NCBI RefSeq assembly: GCF_000757905.1
Contig: NZ_JRLH01000016.1
Strand: one strand, 5' to 3'
DNA from: Arsenophonus nilaparvatae
Lineage (GTDB): Bacteria; Pseudomonadota; Gammaproteobacteria; Enterobacterales; Enterobacteriaceae
DNA length: 64,000 nt
In this document: in pieces, positions 57,456 through 64,000 of the stretch
Position numbering within the stretch: position 1 is the first letter of the stretch
Layout: every line of letters starts with the position of its first letter
The notes under the pieces: model-generated
What the model was told of the DNA's origin: nothing
Databases searched by the model: none
The model's input: the letters and a program-made list of their open reading frames with translations, nothing else
Program-made: the position numbers and the translations under genes

Positions 57456-60400
57456 GTGAAAGACTTATTAAAGTTTCTGAAAGCACAGACTAAAACAGAA
57501 GAGTTTGATGCGATCAAGATTGCTCTGGCCTCTCCAGATATGATCCGTTCATGGTCATTTGGTGAAGTGAAAAAGCCAGAAACTATTAACTACCGTACGT
57601 TCAAACCTGAGCGTGATGGTCTTTTCTGTGCACGTATTTTCGGGCCAGTTAAAGATTATGAATGTTTGTGTGGTAAATATAAACGATTAAAACACCGAGG
57701 TGTGATTTGTGAGAAATGTGGTGTTGAGGTTACTCAGACTAAAGTGCGTCGTGAACGTATGGGTCATATTGAGTTGGCTTCACCGACAGCACATATCTGG
57801 TTTTTAAAATCATTACCGTCACGTATTGGTTTGTTACTTGATATGCCTTTGCGTGATATTGAGCGGGTACTCTACTTCGAATCTTATGTTGTGGTCGAAG
57901 GGGGTATGACAAGCTTAGAGCGTGGACAAATCTTGACTGAAGAGCAATATCTTGATGCTTTGGAAGAGTTTGGTGATGAATTTGACGCTAAAATGGGTGC
58001 AGAAGCTATCCAATCTTTGCTAAAAAATCTCGATTTGGAGCAAGAGTGTGAAGTGCTACGTGAAGAGTTAAATACAACTAACTCTGAAACTAAGCGGAAG
58101 AAATTGACTAAGCGTATCAAACTGCTAGAAGCGTTTATTCAGTCTGGTAATAAGCCTGAGTGGATGATCCTGAATGTACTACCGGTATTACCGCCGGATT
58201 TGCGTCCGCTTGTTCCGCTAGATGGTGGTCGCTTTGCAACTTCTGATTTAAATGATTTATATCGTCGCGTTATTAACCGTAACAATCGTTTAAAGCGTCT
58301 ATTGGATTTGGCTGCGCCTGATATCATTGTACGTAATGAAAAACGAATGCTACAAGAAGCGGTTGATGCACTGCTGGATAATGGACGTCGTGGACGTGCG
58401 ATTACTGGTTCGAATAAACGTCCGCTGAAATCTTTGGCCGATATGATCAAAGGTAAGCAAGGCCGTTTCCGTCAGAACTTACTGGGTAAGCGTGTTGATT
58501 ACTCAGGTCGTTCTGTTATCACGGTTGGTCCTTATCTTCGTCTGCACCAATGTGGTTTGCCGAAGAGAATGGCATTAGAATTATTTAAGCCATTTATTTA
58601 TGGTAAATTGGAATTACGTGGATTAGCGACAACGATCAAAGCAGCCAAGAAGATGGTTGAGCGTGAAGAAGCTGTCGTCTGGGATATTCTCGATGAAGTG
58701 ATTCGTGAACATCCGGTGATGCTAAACCGTGCTCCAACGCTGCATCGTCTTGGTATTCAGGCGTTTGAGCCTATTTTGATTGAAGGTAAAGCAATCCAAT
58801 TACACCCACTTGTGTGTGCTGCTTATAACGCTGACTTTGACGGTGACCAGATGGCTGTTCACGTCCCGTTAACTTTAGAAGCGCAGTTAGAAGCGCGTGC
58901 CTTAATGATGTCGACAAATAATATTTTGTCGCCAGCCAGTGGTGAACCTATCATAGTACCTTCTCAAGACGTGGTACTTGGTTTGTACTATATGACACGT
59001 GATTGTGTAAATGCTGAAGGTGAAGGCATGGTATTGTCTGGCCCGAAAGAAGCTGAGCGGGTTTACCGTGCAGGCTTAGCATCATTACATGCTCGCGTTA
59101 AAGTCCGTATTACAGAAGAAGTCCGTGATGGTGAAGGTAATGTTGAGGTTGCAACTCAGTTAGTTGATACCACAATTGGTCGCGCTATCTTATGGATGAT
59201 TGTACCTAAAGGCCTGCCGTACTCATTGGTTAATCAGCCGTTGGGTAAAAAAGCAATTTCTAAAATGCTTAATACTTGTTACCGTGTTTTAGGTTTAAAA
59301 CCAACCGTTATCTTTGCCGACCAGATCATGTACACCGGTTTTGCTTATGCAGCTCGTTCTGGTGCTTCTGTTGGTATTGATGATATGGTAATACCGGAGA
59401 AGAAAGCCAGTATTATTGCTGAAGCTGAAGCTGAGGTTGCTGAAATTCAAGAACAGTTCCAATCAGGTCTGGTTACTGCGGGCGAACGTTATAACAAAGT
59501 TATTGACATTTGGGCTGCGGCTAATGAGCGTGTCGCAAAAGCGATGATGGAGAATTTATCCACAGAAACCGTTGTTAACCGTGATGGTCAAGACGAACAA
59601 CAAGTTTCGTTTAACAGCATCTTTATGATGGCTGACTCTGGAGCACGTGGTTCTGCCGCACAGATCCGTCAGTTAGCGGGTATGCGTGGTTTGATGGCGA
59701 AGCCGGATGGTTCAATTATCGAGACACCGATCACCGCTAACTTCCGTGAAGGTTTGAACGTATTACAATACTTCATTTCAACTCATGGTGCACGTAAAGG
59801 TCTAGCCGATACCGCCTTGAAGACAGCAAACTCAGGTTATTTAACCCGTCGTTTAGTTGATGTTGCACAAGATCTGGTTGTCACTGAGGATGATTGTGGT
59901 ACCCACGACGGTATTTTAATGACACCAGTTATTGAAGGTGGTGACGTTAAAGAACCTTTACGCGAACGTGTCTTGGGTCGAGTCACCGCGGAAGATATAT
60001 TAGTACCTGGTACAGCGGACATTTTAATACCACGTAACGCCTTATTAAGTGAAAAATGGTGTGATGAACTGGAAGCTAACTCTGTTGATAGCGTAAAAGT
60101 ACGCTCTGTTGTAAGTTGTGAAACTGACTTCGGTGTTTGTGCGAAATGTTATGGACGTGATTTAGCGCGGGGTCATATCATTAATAAAGGTGAAGCTGTT
60201 GGTGTTATTGCTGCTCAATCAATCGGTGAGCCTGGCACACAGTTGACAATGCGTACATTCCATATTGGTGGTGCGGCATCACGTGCTGCTGCGGAATCGA
60301 GTATTCAGGTACGTAACAAAGGTAATATCAAACTAGTTAATGCTAAGTTTGTAACAAATTCCGAAAGTCACTTGGTTATCACTTCTCGTAATACAGAATT

Positions 60401-61682
60401 GCGAGTGGTAGATGAATTTGGTCGAACCAAAGAAAGCTATAAAGTTCCTTACGGTGCACACCTGAATAAAGGTGATGGTGATGGCGTTAATGGTGGTGAA
60501 ACCGTTGCTAACTGGGATCCACATACTATGCCGGTTATCAGTGAAGTTGCGGGTATTATTCGTTTCTCTGATATGGCAGATGGACAATCTATTATACGTC
60601 AGACAGATGAACTAACGGGTTTATCATCAATTGTTGTGCTCGATACAGCTGAGCGTACTGCGGGTAGTAAAGATTTGCGTCCTGCATTGCGTGTTGCTGA
60701 TGCGAAAGGCAATGATGTATTAATTCCGGGTACTGATATGCCAGCGCAATATTTCTTGCCTGGTAAAGCGATTGTTCAATTGGATGATGGTGCAACAATT
60801 AATATTGGTGATACCTTAGCTCGTATTCCACAAGAATCGGGCGGTACTAAGGATATTACTGGTGGTTTACCACGGGTTGCTGATCTATTCGAAGCACGTC
60901 GACCAAAAGAGCCGGCTATTTTGGCTGAAATTAGCGGTATTATTTCTTTTGGTAAGGAAACTAAAGGTAAGCGTCGCCTAGTTATCACACCGATAGATGG
61001 TGATGATGCATACGAAGAAATGATACCTAAATGGCGTCAGCTTAATGTCTTTGAAGGTGAGCGAGTTGAGCGTGGTGATGTGATTTCTGATGGCCCGGAA
61101 TCACCGCATGATATTTTACGTTTGCGTGGAGAGCATGCTGTTGCTCGTTATATCACCAATGAAGTCCAGGAAGTTTATCGTCTACAAGGCGTTAAAATTA
61201 ACGATAAGCATATTGAAGTTATCGTTCGTCAGATGTTACGTAAAGTCACAATTGTTGATGCTGGTAGCTCTGAATTCTTGGAAGGTGAACAAGTAGAGTA
61301 TGCACGCGTTAAAGTAGCGAATCGTAAATTAGAGCAAGATGGAAAAGTGCCTGCTACCTTCAGTCGTGATCTGCTAGGTATTACCAAAGCGTCTCTGGCG
61401 ACAGAGTCCTTTATCTCAGCAGCGTCATTCCAGGAAACAACACGTGTGCTTACCGAAGCTGCGGTGGCTGGAAAACGTGATGAACTTCGTGGTTTGAAGG
61501 AGAACGTCATTGTTGGCCGTCTAATTCCTGCCGGTACAGGCTATGCATATCATCAAGATCGGATGCGTCGTCGTCATATGGTTAATGAACCTGTTGAATC
61601 ATCACAAGTTAGCGCTGATGAGGCAACGGCTAATTTGGCAGAATTGCTAAATGCGGGTTTTGGTAACCGAGACCATGAGTAA
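57456..61682 (+). CDS. rpoC: RNA polymerase beta-prime subunit
   Basis: A 1408-residue catalytic subunit (E. coli 1407). The magnesium-binding loop NADFDGDQM is intact. Zinc site 1 is CLCGKYKRLKHRGVICEKC near residue 70, and zinc site 2 includes SCETDFGVCAKCYGRD near 888. The trigger-loop region MRTFHIGGAAS is present. GACAGGAG precedes the start, which is GTG at 57456. Confidence 0.99.
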   Translation: MKDLLKFLKAQTKTEEFDAIKIALASPDMIRSWSFGEVKKPETINYRTFKPERDGLFCARIFGPVKDYECLCGKYKRLKHRGVICEKCGVEVTQTKVRRERMGHIELASPTAHIWFLKSLPSRIGLLLDMPLRDIERVLYFESYVVVEGGMTSLERGQILTEEQYLDALEEFGDEFDAKMGAEAIQSLLKNLDLEQECEVLREELNTTNSETKRKKLTKRIKLLEAFIQSGNKPEWMILNVLPVLPPDLRPLVPLDGGRFATSDLNDLYRRVINRNNRLKRLLDLAAPDIIVRNEKRMLQEAVDALLDNGRRGRAITGSNKRPLKSLADMIKGKQGRFRQNLLGKRVDYSGRSVITVGPYLRLHQCGLPKRMALELFKPFIYGKLELRGLATTIKAAKKMVEREEAVVWDILDEVIREHPVMLNRAPTLHRLGIQAFEPILIEGKAIQLHPLVCAAYNADFDGDQMAVHVPLTLEAQLEARALMMSTNNILSPASGEPIIVPSQDVVLGLYYMTRDCVNAEGEGMVLSGPKEAERVYRAGLASLHARVKVRITEEVRDGEGNVEVATQLVDTTIGRAILWMIVPKGLPYSLVNQPLGKKAISKMLNTCYRVLGLKPTVIFADQIMYTGFAYAARSGASVGIDDMVIPEKKASIIAEAEAEVAEIQEQFQSGLVTAGERYNKVIDIWAAANERVAKAMMENLSTETVVNRDGQDEQQVSFNSIFMMADSGARGSAAQIRQLAGMRGLMAKPDGSIIETPITANFREGLNVLQYFISTHGARKGLADTALKTANSGYLTRRLVDVAQDLVVTEDDCGTHDGILMTPVIEGGDVKEPLRERVLGRVTAEDILVPGTADILIPRNALLSEKWCDELEANSVDSVKVRSVVSCETDFGVCAKCYGRDLARGHIINKGEAVGVIAAQSIGEPGTQLTMRTFHIGGAASRAAAESSIQVRNKGNIKLVNAKFVTNSESHLVITSRNTELRVVDEFGRTKESYKVPYGAHLNKGDGDGVNGGETVANWDPHTMPVISEVAGIIRFSDMADGQSIIRQTDELTGLSSIVVLDTAERTAGSKDLRPALRVADAKGNDVLIPGTDMPAQYFLPGKAIVQLDDGATINIGDTLARIPQESGGTKDITGGLPRVADLFEARRPKEPAILAEISGIISFGKETKGKRRLVITPIDGDDAYEEMIPKWRQLNVFEGERVERGDVISDGPESPHDILRLRGEHAVARYITNEVQEVYRLQGVKINDKHIEVIVRQMLRKVTIVDAGSSEFLEGEQVEYARVKVANRKLEQDGKVPATFSRDLLGITKASLATESFISAASFQETTRVLTEAAVAGKRDELRGLKENVIVGRLIPAGTGYAYHQDRMRRRHMVNEPVESSQVSADEATANLAELLNAGFGNRDHE

Positions 61683-61702
61683 TGCAGCTTGATCTGTAAA
61701 AA

Positions 61703-61728
61703 ATGCCCTCATAACGAGGGCATTTTTA
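61703..61728 (+). terminator. rpoBC terminator
   Basis: ATGCCCTC (61703-61710) and GAGGGCAT (61716-61723) with a 5-nt loop, flanked by A-run and TTTTT, shortly after rpoC. Confidence 0.93.
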
Positions 61729-61755
61729 TAGCTATATTATGGAGAAAATTAAATA

Positions 61756-63090
61756 ATGACACGCTGTCGTTTTATTACTTTATATATATTGAGTATTTTT
61801 ATTTCTTTTTTTCTCAGTTTTCCACTTTATGCGGAAAACAGCATGGTTCCATTGTTAGAAAAACGTCTTGATGTTGATCTCAACAAACCAATGAAAGTTA
61901 GCCAGGATAGTGTGATTTATGCGGTAGTGGGAGGAAAAATACGGCCAGCTGGTTGGTTATTGAAAAATTCGGTTTTACTTATGCAACCGGCGAAAAATAA
62001 TTTTTACCGTTTTCATTTTGGTAATAGTGTTGGCTATATTACTCAGCAACAAGCTTTTGAGGCAAAAAAAAATCAGTTTCCGGCTGATACTTTAAAACAA
62101 TTAGATCAGCCAGTTTATGACTATTTAGTGACCACTGAAAAAACGCCTATCTATGAAAATGCAGATGAGAAAAGCACGGTTATTGTTTTTCTGTCCGCCA
62201 ATTTGCGTTATCCAGTACTAAGTCGAATAGCGAAGAAAATTGAGTTTGACTCATCATCCATGAGCTCTTGGTTTATTATTGATCTTGGTGGTAGACTGGC
62301 TTTTATTGATGGTCAAGATGTTTCATTAGATAAAGGGATCCCAATTCTCACCTATCATCATTTACTTCCTGATAATGAAAATAAATTATTTCGCCATATT
62401 TCAACAACTACTTCGGTAACAGCTTTTAAAGCTCAAATGGATTACTTAAAACAAGCGGGTTATCAGACAATTACCTTGGATGAAGTTGATGGTTATTTAA
62501 AGAAAAAAATTAATTTACCAGGTAAGGTAGTCAGTATAACTTTTGATGATGGCTTAAAATCGGTTTATCGCTATGCTTATCCAATCTTGAAAGCGCATGC
62601 GCAGCTGGCAACGCTTTTTGTTATCTCCTCGCGGATTAAATTTCATGATCAAAAATGGGATCCGAATGGTTTACAATTTATGAGTAGACATGAGTTGAAA
62701 AACAGTCGCGATGTCTTTGATATTCAATCTCATTCCCATTTTCTGCATAGATTAGATAATAAAAATCAACCGATTATTTTTAGCCGATCTTATCGTACAG
62801 TAAAACTTGATTTTGCCCATTCTCGTCGTGTATTAGCGCCATTTAATCCCTTTCAACGTTACTTGGCATATCCTTTTGGTGCCTATAATGGACAGGTCAT
62901 GGATGCGGCAAAAGCTGCTGGAATGATGTTGGCACTGACGACTATTCAAGGTAAAGTGAAACTGGGTGATAATCCGTATGCATTGAAACGATTATATGCC
63001 TTGCGGAATGATCCAATGGAAAGATTTGCCCAAATGGTGGGCAATGGCGAGCAACAAATTATTAATAAAGACATTATTGTTGATCAATAA
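61756..63090 (+). CDS. Exported polysaccharide deacetylase (CE4), PgaB/IcaB-like
   Basis: A 444-residue protein with an N-terminal signal peptide (hydrophobic to about residue 25, LYA|EN cleavage). Residues 30-190 look like one or two beta-rich bacterial SH3-type segments (VPLLEKRLDV.., TEKTPIYENADEKSTVIVF), by pattern only. The CE4 deacetylase domain runs from about 200 to 420: ILTYHHLL, TFDDG at 262-266 with the two Asp, and SHSHFLH with His326 and His331 spaced as in PgaB/IcaB, then YLAYPFGAYN. It probably deacetylates an N-acetylated cell-surface glycan or peptidoglycan in the periplasm; the substrate is unknown. It sits between rpoC and thiH, where E. coli has no such gene. A GGAG lies 12 bp before the ATG; an upstream ATG frame is a shadow. 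Confidence 0.85.
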   Translation: MTRCRFITLYILSIFISFFLSFPLYAENSMVPLLEKRLDVDLNKPMKVSQDSVIYAVVGGKIRPAGWLLKNSVLLMQPAKNNFYRFHFGNSVGYITQQQAFEAKKNQFPADTLKQLDQPVYDYLVTTEKTPIYENADEKSTVIVFLSANLRYPVLSRIAKKIEFDSSSMSSWFIIDLGGRLAFIDGQDVSLDKGIPILTYHHLLPDNENKLFRHISTTTSVTAFKAQMDYLKQAGYQTITLDEVDGYLKKKINLPGKVVSITFDDGLKSVYRYAYPILKAHAQLATLFVISSRIKFHDQKWDPNGLQFMSRHELKNSRDVFDIQSHSHFLHRLDNKNQPIIFSRSYRTVKLDFAHSRRVLAPFNPFQRYLAYPFGAYNGQVMDAAKAAGMMLALTTIQGKVKLGDNPYALKRLYALRNDPMERFAQMVGNGEQQIINKDIIVDQ

Positions 63091-63208
63091 AGACTTATTA
63101 TGTAGGTACTACTATAGGTAAGATCATAGCTAGGCAAATTTTTATTCTATTTAGTTGCTAGAAAAAAAGGAATTAAAAATTAACCATGTGATTGAGTAGA
63201 CCCGCTAT

Positions 63209-63232
63209 CACCACCGATTAAGGTGGTGTTTT
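63209..63232 (+). terminator. Terminator between deacetylase gene and thiH
   Basis: CACCACC (63209-63215) and GGTGGTG (63222-63228) with a 6-nt loop, followed by TTTT on the plus strand. It lies at the convergent junction with thiH. Confidence 0.78.
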
Positions 63233-63233
63233 A

Positions 63234-64000
63234 TTAACGGCCTAAATGGTGATCCCAATCTTTCCAGACGGGTTGGAGTCCAGCATTAATAATAACCTTA
63301 GCCATGGTTTCAGCGCTGCGATTATCATAGACAGTAAATTGCTCCAGTGCTTGATGATTATCAGCATAACCACCGGGTTGAGTTTTTGAACCAGCGCTAA
63401 GGGTATTGATAACCAGTGGAATAATATTATCACGGAAAAAAGGAGATTCACGGGTTGATAATGAAAGCTCAACTTCGGGTGCCAATAAACGGAAAGCGCA
63501 AATTAATTGAATTAATTCTGCTTCGTGGATGGTTGATGCTGGCTGAATACCCCCTATACAAGCGCGTATTCGGGGGAAAGAAATAGAGTAACGGCTTTTC
63601 CAATATTTTTTTTGCAGATAAGATAGATGATTTGCGACGAGATAATAGTCAACTCGCCAATTATCGGATAATCCGATTAGTGCACCTAAGCCGATTTTAT
63701 CAATACCGGCCTGGCCAAGGCGATCCGGTGTTTCTAGACGCCAAAAAAAATCTTGTTTTTTCCCCCGTAAATGGTGCTGCTGATAAGTTGGTTGATGATA
63801 AGTTTCCTGGTAAACCAGTACACCATCTAAGCCAATTTCTTTCAGTTCACTATATTCTGTAATTGTTAATGGCTGAACCTCCATCAATAGCGTACTGAAA
63901 TATTTTTTAATTAATGGAATATATTGGCGAAAATAATTCATCCCCACTTTGCTTGGATGTTCACCGGTTACCAGCAAGAGATTATTATATCCAATGGAAC
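63234..64000 (-). CDS. thiH: ThiH, 2-iminoacetate synthase (5' part outside window)
   Basis: The frame enters the window edge open, giving at least 255 C-terminal residues of about 377. ThiH is a radical SAM enzyme that cleaves tyrosine to dehydroglycine for the thiazole ring of thiamine. Family blocks VTGEHPSKVGM, GVLVYQETYH, RLETPDRLGQAGIDKIGLGA, LSLSTRESPFFRD, SKTQPGGYAD and the end PVWKDWDHHLGR match E. coli ThiH. The N-terminal CxxxCxxC cluster is outside. An apparent TTG start at 63977 is internal. It is the last gene of the thi operon, convergent with the deacetylase gene, as next to rpoC in E. coli. Confidence 0.96.
   Translation of the reverse strand, partial: SIGYNNLLLVTGEHPSKVGMNYFRQYIPLIKKYFSTLLMEVQPLTITEYSELKEIGLDGVLVYQETYHQPTYQQHHLRGKKQDFFWRLETPDRLGQAGIDKIGLGALIGLSDNWRVDYYLVANHLSYLQKKYWKSRYSISFPRIRACIGGIQPASTIHEAELIQLICAFRLLAPEVELSLSTRESPFFRDNIIPLVINTLSAGSKTQPGGYADNHQALEQFTVYDNRSAETMAKVIINAGLQPVWKDWDHHLGR

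Overview
The window is a low-GC enterobacterial chromosome segment that carries most of the cell's transcription and translation machinery. Gene order follows Escherichia coli closely, in two blocks. The first is yheS-kefG-kefB-yheV-slyD-slyX-fkpA-yheO-tusDCB-str-bfd-bfr-S10-spc-alpha-zntR-arfA-mscL-trkA-rsmB-fmt-def-dprA-yrdD-tsaC-aroE-yrdA. The second is murB-birA-coaA-four tRNAs-tufB-secE-nusG-rplKAJL-rpoBC-thiH. Proteins are close to their E. coli homologues in length and motifs. AT-rich intergenic DNA, an ERIC-like repeat and fresh gene decay suggest a Morganellaceae member (Proteus/Providencia/Arsenophonus side), perhaps host-associated. That placement is inference; no taxonomic marker was searched.

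Layout. Bases 1-82: a 7-bp tandem repeat. 83-3000: an RpiR-family regulator and the ABC-F ATPase YheS. 3117-7596: the KefGB potassium efflux system, YheV, and the SlyD, SlyX and FkpA folding factors. 8056-10068: yheO and the tusDCB tRNA-thiolation operon, in which tusC is broken by an exact 200-bp tandem duplication. 10091-14586: str operon (rpsL, rpsG, fusA, tufA). 14752-15580: bfd and bfr, behind a Fur-box-like site. 15671-29561: complete S10, spc and alpha operons with their leaders. 29684-38932: zntR, arfA with its 3' hairpin, a frameshifted mscL, trkA, rsmB, fmt, def, dprA, yrdD, tsaC, aroE, yrdA. 39189-44000: an rRNA operon with P1/P2 promoters, a 16S gene lacking about 955 internal nucleotides, tRNA-Ile, tRNA-Ala, an ERIC-like element, full-length 23S, 5S and a terminator. 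44098-64000: murB, birA, coaA, tRNAs Thr-Tyr-Gly-Thr, tufB, secE, nusG, rplK-rplL, rpoB, rpoC, a polysaccharide deacetylase and the 3' part of thiH.

How the genes work together. Nearly everything serves ribosome or RNA polymerase production (r-proteins, rRNA, tRNAs, EF-G, EF-Tu twice, NusG, RpoA/B/C), protein export (SecY, SecE) and translation quality control (Def, Fmt, RsmB, TsaC, ArfA, Tus). The autogenous control leaders known in E. coli (S10, alpha, L10) are recognisable, as are the rrn boxA elements.

No phage, plasmid, CRISPR array, defence island or biosynthetic cluster was seen, and I found no convincing undescribed system. The real anomalies are the 16S deletion at a junction between flanks that belong to two different rrn operons in E. 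coli, the tusC duplication, the mscL 2-bp frameshift, two tuf genes that look identical, and a few unexplained hairpins. The first three could be biology (recombination, gene decay) or assembly and sequencing error; the sequence alone cannot decide.
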